NCBI RefSeq assembly: GCF_029871235.1 | Contig: NZ_SSOM01000073.1 | Location: forward strand, 596,529 to 660,306 | Reading direction: 5' to 3' | Length of the DNA: 63,778 bases | DNA from: Pseudomonas sp. BN411 | Lineage (GTDB): Bacteria; Pseudomonadota; Gammaproteobacteria; Pseudomonadales; Pseudomonadaceae | Shown here: piece by piece, positions 1 to 6,841 of the stretch | How positions within the stretch are numbered: the first letter of the stretch is position 1 | How the letters are laid out: each line of letters starts with the position of its first letter | Program-made: the position numbers and the translations under genes | Notes under the pieces: model-generated | Database searches by the model: none | The model's input: only the letters and a program-made list of their open reading frames with translations | Told to the model about the DNA's origin: nothing

Positions 1-378
1 TTTCTTGTGGGGGCGAATTCATTCGCAAAGGGCAGCGCAGCTGCCCCAATTTGCGAGGCCGAATGGCAGACCTGCGGTCTGCTTAGCGATTGAAATCGCC
101 CCCACAGTGTTGGGTGACAGGCCGTGCTAGCCCGCCAGCAACCACACTCCGGCCCCGGCCGAGAGACCACCAGCAATGCCGCCTGGGGGCATCGCGCTTT
201 TCTTGTGGGGGCGAATTCATTCGCAAAGGGCAGCGCAGCTGCGCCAATTTGCGAGGCCGAATGGCAGACCTGCGGTCTGCTTAGCGATTGAAATCGCCCC
301 CACAGGGTTTGGTGACCGGGCGTGCTAGCCCGCCAGCAACCACACTCCGGCGCCAGCGGAAACACCACCAGCAATCCG
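1..378. repeat. Tandem direct duplication, 198-bp period
   Basis: Bases 1-180 and 199-378 are two copies offset by exactly 198 bp. Each holds a palindromic element (a GGGGGCGAATTCATTCGC-type arm and a closing [22 protein letters not shown] arm) and then the last codons of hupE. The element part is almost identical. The coding part differs at several mostly third-position bases. The region before hupE contains no intact gene. Confidence 0.8.
127..192 (-). pseudogene. Duplicated 3' fragment of a hupE-like gene
   Basis: Read on the minus strand, this stretch encodes a tail ending in IAGGLSAGAGVWLLAG and a TAG stop. The real hupE ends IAGGVSAGAGVWLLAG. No start or upstream coding part belongs to it, so it is a leftover 3' piece. 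About half a dozen base changes cluster in four codons and change only Val to Leu, so the copy may come from a diverged paralogue or an old duplication. Confidence 0.6.
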
Positions 379-897
379 CACCAGGGGCGCAGCGGCCTGC
401 GGCAGGGCGCGAACCAGGCCATAGCCGGCGGCATGCAGGGTGGCGGTAGCCGCGACGAACCCGGCGGCATAACCCCAGGGGCTGGCCAGGTCCGGCAGCT
501 CCAGGCCGTGGGCGACGCCATGGGCCAGGGCGAACAGCGCGGTCAGACCCATGGCGAGCCACAGCGGCGGCCGCACGGCCACGGCCACCAGCAGGCCGAG
601 GGCGAGTACCGAGCCGGCGATGCCGGTTTCCATCAGCGGCATTTCCACACCGGCGAATCCGGCGAGGCCCCCCAGCAACATGGTGCCGACGAAGGTCAGC
701 GGCAGTGCCCAGCGCGCCGAGCCTTGCTGTTGTGCCGCCCAGAGGCCGACGGCGAGCATGGCCAGCAGGTGGTCGAGGCCGGTAACCGGGTGGGCGACGC
801 CCGCCATCAGGCCGGAATGGTCGTGGCCGGCGTGGGCGAAGGCCAGGGCCGGGGTGAGAAACAGGGCAATGGCGAAGAGCGACTTGCGCAAGTTCAT
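325..897 (-). CDS. hupE: HupE/UreJ family nickel-permease-like membrane protein
   Basis: A 190-residue membrane protein with an N-terminal signal-like segment (residues 1-21, ending in ALAFA) followed by HAGHDH. The family motif HPVTGLDH, a potential metal site, is near residues 36-43, and several hydrophobic helices follow. HupE/UreJ proteins are thought to carry nickel for hydrogenase or urease. Placement directly after ureEFG on the same strand points to urease. The ATG at 897 was chosen because the signal sequence starts there; the frame stays open upstream through a repeat and cannot all be coding. The 80-bp gap to ureG holds a palindromic repeat. Confidence 0.88.
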   Translation of the reverse strand: MNLRKSLFAIALFLTPALAFAHAGHDHSGLMAGVAHPVTGLDHLLAMLAVGLWAAQQQGSARWALPLTFVGTMLLGGLAGFAGVEMPLMETGIAGSVLALGLLVAVAVRPPLWLAMGLTALFALAHGVAHGLELPDLASPWGYAAGFVAATATLHAAGYGLVRALPQAAAPLVRIAGGVSAGAGVWLLAG

Positions 898-940
898 GGT
901 GAAGCTCCTTTCACATGAGAACGAGAGTGGGGAAAACCTC

Positions 941-975
941 CCTCTCCCCCGGCCCCTCTCCCAGAGGGAGAGGGG
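941..975. repeat. Palindromic CCCTCTCCC...GGGAGAGGG repeat
   Basis: A short intergenic element with inverted arms CCCCTCTCCC and GGGAGAGGGG between ureG and hupE. The same family occurs at 24353-24476 and 61584-61611. It could form a hairpin in the transcript between the two genes. Confidence 0.6.
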
Positions 976-977
976 AA

Positions 978-1589
978 TTAATGAGTCAGCAGGCCCTGCT
1001 TTTCGATGAAGGCGATGATCTCGTCGAGACCCTGGCCGACCTTCTGGTTGCTGAACACGAAGGGGCGCTCGCCGCGCATCTTGCGGGCGTCGCGGTCCAT
1101 CACTTCCAGCGAGGCGCCGACCATGGGCGCGAGGTCCACCTTGTTGATCACCAGCAGGTCCGACTTGCAGATACCGGGGCCGCCCTTGCGCGGCAGCTTG
1201 TCGCCGGCGGAAACGTCGATCACGTAGATCGTCAGGTCGGAGAGTTCCGGGCTGAAGGTGGCGGACAGGTTGTCGCCGCCGGATTCGACCAGGATCAGGT
1301 CCAGGCCGGGGAAGCGGCGATTGAGCTGCTCTACGGCTTCGAGGTTGATCGAGGCGTCTTCGCGGATCGCGGTGTGCGGGCAGCCACCGGTCTCGACGCC
1401 GATAATGCGTTCCGGCGCCAGCGCCTCGTTGCGTACCAGGAATTGGGCGTCTTCCTGGGTGTAGATATCGTTGGTCACCACCGCCAGGTTGTAGCGCTCG
1501 CGCAGGGCGCGGCAGAGGGCCAGGGTGAGGGCGGTCTTGCCGGAACCTACCGGGCCGCCGATACCGACGCGCAGGGGTTGGCTGTTCAT
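978..1589 (-). CDS. ureG: Urease accessory GTPase UreG
   Basis: UreG is a SIMIBI GTPase that hydrolyses GTP to drive nickel insertion into apo-urease within the UreDFG complex in the cytosol. The 203-residue length is normal. The P-loop GPVGSGKT lies at residues 12-19, the nickel-binding Cys-Pro-His motif is in [13 protein letters not shown] near residue 75, and the guanine-specificity motif NKVD is near residue 155. The gene follows ureF after 14 bp. Confidence 0.97.
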   Translation of the reverse strand: MNSQPLRVGIGGPVGSGKTALTLALCRALRERYNLAVVTNDIYTQEDAQFLVRNEALAPERIIGVETGGCPHTAIREDASINLEAVEQLNRRFPGLDLILVESGGDNLSATFSPELSDLTIYVIDVSAGDKLPRKGGPGICKSDLLVINKVDLAPMVGASLEVMDRDARKMRGERPFVFSNQKVGQGLDEIIAFIEKQGLLTH

Positions 1590-1603
1590 GTGCTGTGTAT
1601 CTC

Positions 1604-2278
1604 CTAGGAACGGAACAGACGGCTGTATTGGCGCTCGTGCGCCATGCTCGCCAGGGCCAGGCCAAACGCGGCGCTGCCCCAGCGGGTCGGGGGGATTTCA
1701 CTGGCTTCGCGCTGCGCCTGCTCCAGGCAGGGCAGCAGTGCGGAGGTCAGGCGCTGGGCGGCCTGCTGGCCCAGTGGCAGGGTCTTCATCAGCACCGCCA
1801 GCTGGTTTTCCAGCCAGCCCCAGAGCCACGCGGCCAGGGCGTCCTGCGGGGTGATGGCCCAGGCCCTTGCGGCCAGCGCCCAGGCCACGGCCAGGCCGGG
1901 CTCTTCCAGTTCGGCGCACAGGGTGCGTGCGGCCTCGTCCTGTTCGGGAAGGTCGTTCAACAGCTGCTGGAGGGAATACCCCATCTGCCGGCTTTCCAGC
2001 TGCAGCTCACGGGTTTCGCGGCTGGCGCGGTGACGTTCGGCCAGGGCCTTCAGTTCGCGCCAGTCGTCCCGTGCTGCTGCCTCGCAATGGGCCAGCAGCA
2101 GGGGTGCCTCGAAGCGCGCAAGGTTGAGCAGCAGCTGATCCCTGATCCAGCGGGCGGCGCTGTCGGGGTCATGCACCAGGCCCGAGTCCACCGCCAGCTC
2201 CAGTGCCTGGGAATAGCTGTAGCCACCGATGGGCAGCTGGGGGCTGGCGAGTCTCAGTAGCTGCCAAGCCTTGTTCAC
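1604..2278 (-). CDS. ureF: Urease accessory protein UreF
   Basis: UreF binds the UreD-apo-urease complex and gates the UreG GTPase during nickel insertion. The 224-residue helical protein opens with the conserved [25 protein letters not shown] start at 2278 is preferred: its GTGA overlaps the ureE stop (TGA at 2277-2275), a typical translational coupling, and this start aligns with the conserved N-terminus. A longer frame upstream only shadows ureE. Confidence 0.95.
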   Translation of the reverse strand: MNKAWQLLRLASPQLPIGGYSYSQALELAVDSGLVHDPDSAARWIRDQLLLNLARFEAPLLLAHCEAAARDDWRELKALAERHRASRETRELQLESRQMGYSLQQLLNDLPEQDEAARTLCAELEEPGLAVAWALAARAWAITPQDALAAWLWGWLENQLAVLMKTLPLGQQAAQRLTSALLPCLEQAQREASEIPPTRWGSAAFGLALASMAHERQYSRLFRS

Positions 2279-2775
2279 GTGCGCACACCGAACTGATGCA
2301 AGCGTGGCGCGTAGCTGAAGTCGGCTTCCAGCTGATGGGAATGGTGATGGCCACCGCCGTAGGCGCCGTGTTCGGGCTGGAAGCCGGCTTCGATGTTTTC
2401 CACCGTGGCGCCCAGTTGTTCGAGCATCGCCTTGAGCACGTAGTCGTCCAGCAGACGCAGCCAGCCATCGCCGAGTTGCAGGGCGACGTGGCGATTGCCC
2501 AGGTGGTAGGCGGCGCGAGTCAGTTCGAAGGCGCTGGCGCAGGTGACGTGGAGCAGGGCTTCCGGGCGCGCGCTGACTCGTACGACGCGGCCATCCTGGC
2601 TGCGCAGGCAATCGCCGTCGCGCAGGGGCGGTTGGCCGCGTTCGAGGAACAGGCCGACGTCTTCGCCTTTTGCCGTGAAGCAGCGCAAGCGGCTCTTGCT
2701 GCGCGCTTCATAGGTCAGCAGCAGCTCGTCGTCCCAGCTCGACCGGGCTTCTATTCGTTCGTGGATGACCAGCAT
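2275..2775 (-). CDS. ureE: Urease accessory nickel metallochaperone UreE
   Basis: UreE hands nickel to the urease assembly complex. The protein is 166 residues, with a peptide-binding N-terminal domain, a metal-binding core (HLGNRHVALQ near residue 96) and a short C-terminal stretch with GGGHHHSHQLEAD as extra metal ligands. The ATG at 2775 starts the conserved MLVIHERIE. It lies about 25 bases downstream of the expected start of a sigma-54 promoter at 2812-2827, so it is probably the first gene of ureEFG-hupE. Confidence 0.96.
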   Translation of the reverse strand: MLVIHERIEARSSWDDELLLTYEARSKSRLRCFTAKGEDVGLFLERGQPPLRDGDCLRSQDGRVVRVSARPEALLHVTCASAFELTRAAYHLGNRHVALQLGDGWLRLLDDYVLKAMLEQLGATVENIEAGFQPEHGAYGGGHHHSHQLEADFSYAPRLHQFGVRT

Positions 2776-2811
2776 CGGGTGGGTCCGGCAGTGTGCAATG
2801 CCGGGATGCCG

Positions 2812-2827
2812 AGCAAGCCCCTTGCCA
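2812..2827 (-). promoter_or_regulatory. Sigma-54 (RpoN) -24/-12 promoter for ureEFG
   Basis: On the minus strand this reads TGGCAAGGGGCTTGCT. It matches the sigma-54 consensus TGGCACG-N4-TTGCW at every defined position but one (A for C), with correct GG-to-GC spacing. Transcription would start near 2800. Sigma-54 control of nitrogen-scavenging genes is well established in pseudomonads. Confidence 0.75.
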
Positions 2828-2902
2828 AAATGGCCGGACGCCCGTTCACCGGGCCTTGCGCGGTGCTGTGCCTGTCTGTGGGGCGTGTGGCTGGTCCGCG
2901 AT

Positions 2903-2927
2903 GGTGCGCAGCGCACCGATGCAGTGC
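2903..2927. promoter_or_regulatory. NtrC-like enhancer site upstream of ureE
   Basis: GCACC-GATGC-AGTGC at 2913-2927 matches the NtrC inverted repeat GCACC-N5-GGTGC with one mismatch. It overlaps GGTGC-GCAGC-GCACC at 2903-2917. The centre is about 115-120 bp upstream of the predicted sigma-54 start, a normal enhancer distance. It lies just outside the 3' end of desT. Confidence 0.5.
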
Positions 2928-2946
2928 GCGGATGCTGGCGATCCGG

Positions 2947-3582
2947 TCAGTTTTTCGGCTGGCCCGGTCCCAGCCAGTGCTTGCCGCCGATCATGATGAA
3001 GCGCAGCTGCTGGGTGATCTTGGCGGCGGGCAGGAGGTGCGGCGGCAGGTTGTCCGCCGGCGGGTCGATCAGCTCGGGGAGGGTGGCGAATACGGTCTTC
3101 ACCACCAGGTCGGCCACCAGGTCGACGCCTTCCTCGTCCAGTTGCGGCATGCGGTTGATGAGCTTGAGGTCGGCGGCCAGGTCGTCGGTGATGCGCTGGC
3201 GCAGGGCGCCGATGGCCTGACGCACGGGCTGCGAGCCGCCGTACTGCTCGCGGGCGAGGAAGAGGAACTGGCCACGGTTGGCGGCAACCGCATCGAGGAA
3301 AATGCGCACCGAGGCTTCGATGATGCCGCCCAGCTCGAACTCGTTCTGGCGCACCTTGCGGATGGTGGCGCGGAAGGTTTCGCCCACCTCCTCGACCAGG
3401 GCCAGGCCCAGCTCATCCATGTCGTTGAAGTGGCGGTAGAAGCCGGTGGGCACGATGCCGGCGTTGCGCGCCACTTCCCGCAGGCTCAGGCTGCCGAAGC
3501 CACGGCCGCTGTCCATCAGGAGGCGCGCGGCATCCATCAGGGCGTGGCGGGTCTGCTGCTTCTGTTCCGAGCGTTGGGTCAT
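2947..3582 (-). CDS. desT: TetR-family regulator DesT
   Basis: A 211-residue TetR repressor with an N-terminal helix-turn-helix (LSLREVARNAGIVPTGFYRHF, about residues 33-53) and a helical C-terminal ligand domain. It is divergent from desCB, with two DesT-type palindromes in the 140-bp gap. In P. aeruginosa DesT binds acyl-CoAs and tunes desCB and fabAB according to the unsaturated/saturated ratio. That function is assigned here from similarity, gene order and operators. Confidence 0.9.
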   Translation of the reverse strand: MTQRSEQKQQTRHALMDAARLLMDSGRGFGSLSLREVARNAGIVPTGFYRHFNDMDELGLALVEEVGETFRATIRKVRQNEFELGGIIEASVRIFLDAVAANRGQFLFLAREQYGGSQPVRQAIGALRQRITDDLAADLKLINRMPQLDEEGVDLVADLVVKTVFATLPELIDPPADNLPPHLLPAAKITQQLRFIMIGGKHWLGPGQPKN

Positions 3583-3651
3583 GGGGCGCGGCCGTTGGCG
3601 AATGTGCGGCGCACTCTAGCAAAAGGGCTTCGCGGGCGTCGAACCTGCTTC

Positions 3652-3669
3652 AGTGAACAACTGTTGACT
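3652..3669. promoter_or_regulatory. DesT-type operator, desT-proximal
   Basis: AGTGAACAACTGTTGACT is an imperfect inverted repeat with AGTGAAC / GTTGACT half-sites, close to the published DesT/FabR-type palindrome. It lies about 70 bp upstream of both desT and desC and could control both directions. Confidence 0.7.
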
Positions 3670-3693
3670 GTGATTCGAGTCTTCGGGCAGCCT

Positions 3694-3711
3694 AGTGCAC
3701 GAGTGTTCACT
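3694..3711. promoter_or_regulatory. DesT-type operator, desC-proximal
   Basis: AGTGCACGAGTGTTCACT is a second inverted repeat, 42 bp from the first (four helical turns) and only 11 bases before the desC start codon, so a bound repressor would block initiation. The left half-site deviates (GTGCAC for GTGAAC). Confidence 0.65.
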
Positions 3712-3722
3712 AGAGTCTTGTC

Positions 3723-4826
3723 ATGCCCCTCGTACCTCTCTCCCTGGCGCGCCAATTCGGCCCCGCGCTGGGCCCCTTGCGCGCGCTGGCCGGCGGCGGC
3801 TGGCTGCAGGAAGCCGACCTGGACTGCCTGCTGCGCCGCGTACATCCGGTTCTGCGCCTCAACCGCGTGTTCGCCCGTGTCGAATCCCGCCGCTGGGTGG
3901 CTGAAGACATGCTTGCCATCGGCCTGCGCACCAATGGCAACGCCCGTGGCTGGCGGCCCGGCCAGCATGTACGCCTCTACCTGGAGCTGGATGGCGTGCG
4001 CCAGGGTCGCAGCTACAGCCTGGTGAGCGTGCAGGAGGACGGGCGCCTCGAACTGGCGGTGAAGCGCCAGCCGCAAGGGCGGCTGTCCAACTGGCTGCTG
4101 GATCGGCTGGAAGTCGGCTCCGTGCTGGAGCTGGACCCGGCCCAGGGCGACCTGGATTGGCCGCAGAATGCTTCCTCGGTGTTGTTGCTGGCCGCCGGCA
4201 GCGGCATCACGCCCTTGCTTGGCCTGCTGCGCCAGGCTCTGGCTCGTGGCTTCACCGCGCCGGTGACCCTGCTGCATTACGTGCGCCAACGCGCCCAGCG
4301 CGCCTTCAGCGAGGAGTTGCAGGGGCTGATGGCGCGCCACCCCAACTTCCAGGTGCGTTGGGCCATCAGCGGCGAGGCGGCGGAGGCCGATGAGCTGGCC
4401 GGACGCTTCCAGGCGGATCACCTGGCCGGGCTGCCGGCTCACAGCCTGCTGGCCTGCGGACCCCACGGATTCGTCACGGGTGTGCGCGATTGGTGGCAGG
4501 CCGAGCCGCGCGAGGGGCGTCTGCAATGGGAGGCGTTCACTGCCCCGGCGTCGACCGCCGAAGTGGGGGAGGCGGTGCGCCTGCGTTTCGCTCGCTCCCA
4601 TCGGGAACTGCCCGGCAACAGCGTCGCCAATCTGCTGGACCAGGCCGAAGCCCATGGCCTGCGTCCGCCCCACGGCTGCCGCCAGGGCATCTGCACCGGC
4701 TGCACCTGTCAGCTCCTGGCAGGCAGCGTGCGTGACTTGCGCACCGGTGCCATGACCCACGGACCGGGGCTGCCGATCCGCCTCTGCGTCAGCGCGCCGG
4801 TAGGCGATGTGGAACTGGAACTCTAG
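3723..4826 (+). CDS. desC: Ferredoxin/NAD(P)H reductase partner of the acyl desaturase
   Basis: A 367-residue redox protein supplying electrons to the DesB desaturase. The order is an FAD-binding barrel with RSYSLVS near residue 96, an NAD(P)-binding domain with LLAAGSGITP near 156 and LLACGPHGF near 242, then a C-terminal [2Fe-2S] domain with the plant-type cluster HGCRQGICTGCTC near 317-329. The next gene begins 8 bases after the stop, so desC-desB is an operon under the DesT operators. Confidence 0.93.
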   Translation: MPLVPLSLARQFGPALGPLRALAGGGWLQEADLDCLLRRVHPVLRLNRVFARVESRRWVAEDMLAIGLRTNGNARGWRPGQHVRLYLELDGVRQGRSYSLVSVQEDGRLELAVKRQPQGRLSNWLLDRLEVGSVLELDPAQGDLDWPQNASSVLLLAAGSGITPLLGLLRQALARGFTAPVTLLHYVRQRAQRAFSEELQGLMARHPNFQVRWAISGEAAEADELAGRFQADHLAGLPAHSLLACGPHGFVTGVRDWWQAEPREGRLQWEAFTAPASTAEVGEAVRLRFARSHRELPGNSVANLLDQAEAHGLRPPHGCRQGICTGCTCQLLAGSVRDLRTGAMTHGPGLPIRLCVSAPVGDVELEL

Positions 4827-4834
4827 GACTTGCG

Positions 4835-5896
4835 ATGCGATTCGACCGCGAACTCACCCTTGCCGAACTCGATGCCTTCGGCGCCGAGCTGGATGCCCTG
4901 CGCCAGCGCACTCTGGATGATCTGGGCGAACGTGATGCCCGCTATATCCGCCGTATCCGCACAGCCGTGCGCGTCTGCTGCTGGAGCGGCCGCGCGCTTC
5001 TGCTGCTCGGCTGGTTCCCGCCCACCTGGCTGCTGGGCGTGGCCCTGCTCGGTCTGGGCAAGATCCTCGAGAACATGGAGCTGGGCCACAACGTCATGCA
5101 TGGCCAGTACGACTGGATGAACGACCCCGAGCTGCGTGGCTCCCGCTATGAGTGGGATATCGCCGGACCTTCGGACTTCTGGCGGCATACCCACAACCAC
5201 ATCCACCACAGCTACACCAATGTGCTGGGCAAGGACGACGATGTGGGCTATGGCGTGGTGCGGCTCTTCCCCGAACAGCGCTGGAGGCCTTTCTACCGCT
5301 GGCAACCGCTATGGGTGACGCTGCAGGCGGTGCTGTTCCAGTACTCGGTGGCGGTGCAGCACCTGCGCCTGGACCAGTACTTCAAGGGCCGCATGAGCCG
5401 CGATGAGCTGCGCCCGCGCCTGCGCCAGTTCAACGCCAAGGTGCTGCGCCAGTCGGCCAAGGATTACCTGGTCTTTCCCCTCCTGGCGCTGCTCGTGGGG
5501 AGCAGCGTGACGGCGGTGCTGGCGGGGAACCTGCTGGCCAACCTGATCCGCAACCTGTGGACCTTCACCGTAATCTTCTGCGGCCACTTCACCGAGCGCG
5601 CGGCGGTATTCCCGCCCGAGGTGCTGGAAGGGGAGAGTCGGGGACACTGGTATCTGCGTCAGCTGCGGGGCTCCAGCAATCTGGAAGGCGGGCCGCTGTT
5701 CCATATCCTCACCGGCAACCTCAGCCACCAGATCGAACATCACCTGTTCCCCGACCTGCCGGCGCGGCGCTATGCCGAGATGGCCAAGGTGGTGCGGGAG
5801 ATCGCCGGGCGGTATGGGCAGGTCTACAACAGCGGGCGGCTGTCGGTGCAGTTCGGCAGCGTGATGAAGCGCATCTGGAAGTACCGGTTGGCGTGA
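4835..5896 (+). CDS. desB: Delta-9 acyl-CoA fatty acid desaturase
   Basis: A membrane di-iron desaturase that puts a cis double bond into exogenous long-chain acyl-CoA. It is 353 residues with the three histidine boxes in order: GHNVMH near residue 88, HTHNHIHHS near 119 and HQIEHHLFPD near 299. Hydrophobic segments lie at about 49-70 and 210-250. It is the second gene of the desCB operon. The desB assignment follows the desT neighbour. Confidence 0.93.
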   Translation: MRFDRELTLAELDAFGAELDALRQRTLDDLGERDARYIRRIRTAVRVCCWSGRALLLLGWFPPTWLLGVALLGLGKILENMELGHNVMHGQYDWMNDPELRGSRYEWDIAGPSDFWRHTHNHIHHSYTNVLGKDDDVGYGVVRLFPEQRWRPFYRWQPLWVTLQAVLFQYSVAVQHLRLDQYFKGRMSRDELRPRLRQFNAKVLRQSAKDYLVFPLLALLVGSSVTAVLAGNLLANLIRNLWTFTVIFCGHFTERAAVFPPEVLEGESRGHWYLRQLRGSSNLEGGPLFHILTGNLSHQIEHHLFPDLPARRYAEMAKVVREIAGRYGQVYNSGRLSVQFGSVMKRIWKYRLA

Positions 5897-5918
5897 TTTC
5901 GCGAATGAATGCGCTCTT

Positions 5919-6003
5919 GTAGGTTGGGCAGAGCGCAGCGAAGCCCAACGGTGCGGGGTCGAGCGATGCTTCGTTGGGCCTCGCTCTGCTCGGACCAACC
6001 TAC
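5919..6003. repeat. REPIN-like element, GTAGGTTGG family
   Basis: An 85-bp element bounded by GTAGGTTGG and CCAACCTAC. Each end has an inner GAGCGCAGCGAAGCCCAAC-type hairpin arm in opposite orientation. It resembles elements at 15233-15321 and 15966-16050. A small GGCGAATGAATTCGCC palindrome of the other family follows at about 6024-6039. Confidence 0.75.
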
Positions 6004-6067
6004 GGGGCCGCGTTGCGCCCCTTGGCGAATGAATTCGCCCCTACAGGGTATGAGCGCCCATAAACAC

Positions 6068-6091
6068 AAAGCCCGGCATTTGCCGGGCTTT
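6068..6091. terminator. Bidirectional intrinsic terminator
   Basis: AAAGCCCGGCA-TT-TGCCGGGCTTT is a perfect 11-bp hairpin with A and T runs on either side. It lies between the convergent desB and the repeat-protein gene and can serve both. Confidence 0.8.
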
Positions 6092-6110
6092 GAGGTTTTG
6101 CAGTGTGCGA

Positions 6111-6557
6111 TCAGGCGATACGGTTGGCGCCAGTGCGGTCGGCACCGCTTTCGGCGACGCGGTTGGCGCCAGTGCGGTCGGCACCGCTTTCGGCGACGCG
6201 GTTGGCGCCAGTGCGGTCGGCACCGCTTTCGGCGACGCGGTTGGCGCCGGTGCGGTCGGCACCGCTTTCAGCGATGCGGTTGGCACCGGTGCGGTCGGCA
6301 CCGCTTTCGGCTACGCGGTTGGCGCCAGTGCGGTCGGAGCCGCTTTCAGCGACGCGGTTGGCAGCGGTACGGTCGGAACCACCTTCAGCCACGCGGTCCA
6401 GGACCATGAAACTACCTTCAGCGGCAACCGGGTCGATGACCTGGATGTAGGTGCCTTCCTTCGACTCGCCCAGAACCGGCTGGGAATCCGACGGCAGGGC
6501 AAACACGCTGGTGCTCAGGGCGGCGATGAACAGGGCGGCGAAGGCTTGGGTTTTCAT
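6111..6557 (-). CDS. Exported protein with seven tandem 13-residue repeats
   Basis: A 148-residue protein. Residues 1-20 form a Sec signal peptide (MKTQAFAALFIAAL..., likely cut after VFA). A short unique region follows, then seven copies of R-[VI]-A-E-[SG]-G-[AS]-D-R-T-[GA]-A-N from residues 55 to 145, and the protein stops two residues into an eighth. The unit is polar and charged, with no cysteine. I recall small Pseudomonas exported proteins with similar VAEGGADR units, function unproven. The gene is single and faces the desB terminator. Repeat number may vary between strains. Confidence 0.75.
   Translation of the reverse strand: MKTQAFAALFIAALSTSVFALPSDSQPVLGESKEGTYIQVIDPVAAEGSFMVLDRVAEGGSDRTAANRVAESGSDRTGANRVAESGADRTGANRIAESGADRTGANRVAESGADRTGANRVAESGADRTGANRVAESGADRTGANRIA
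6123..6395 (-). repeat. 39-bp coding tandem repeat, seven units
   Basis: Seven head-to-tail 39-bp units (13 codons), the central ones near-identical, fill most of the gene at 6111-6557. The length is a multiple of three, so gain or loss of a unit keeps the frame. It is a candidate VNTR. Confidence 0.9.
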
Positions 6558-6649
6558 GATCGTGGGCTCCTCGATGGGGGCTGGAAACTGGGTACGGAGC
6601 CAATCTTACGGATGGGGCGTCGATTAAAAAGTGATCACTCCCGATAGAG

Positions 6650-6689
6650 AACATCAACGTCATTGATGTTGTGAAGAGGCTTTTATAAT
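6650..6689 (+). promoter_or_regulatory. Palindrome overlapping a possible promoter
   Basis: AACATCAA-CGTCA-TTGATGTT (6650-6670) is a perfect 8-bp inverted repeat. Its right arm contains TTGATG (6663-6668), 15 bases before a perfect TATAAT (6684-6689). The short spacer makes promoter strength uncertain. It could drive the AsmA-like gene at 6842, with the palindrome as an operator. Confidence 0.4.
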
Positions 6690-6841
6690 CAAGCTCTTGC
6701 GGTATTTTTAAGGCCGCTTCGCGGGGCTCCGGCAATGAAAGCCAGGTCATTGAATGGAGCATCTCGGCGCGTTCGTGGGTCGATAAGGCATGGACTTCAC
6801 ACAGCCTCCCAGGGGTTGTCGTGGTTAAAGGGGAGAAGTAC

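Noticed and set aside
2203-4026. A 607-codon plus-strand open frame across ureE/ureF and desT
   Set aside because: It runs antisense to three clear genes, has biased Gly/Val/Arg composition of a GC-rich shadow, and no domain or ribosome-binding site.
6123-6395. CRISPR array
   Set aside because: Units of 39 bp repeat head to tail without spacers and are in frame within a gene that has a signal peptide.
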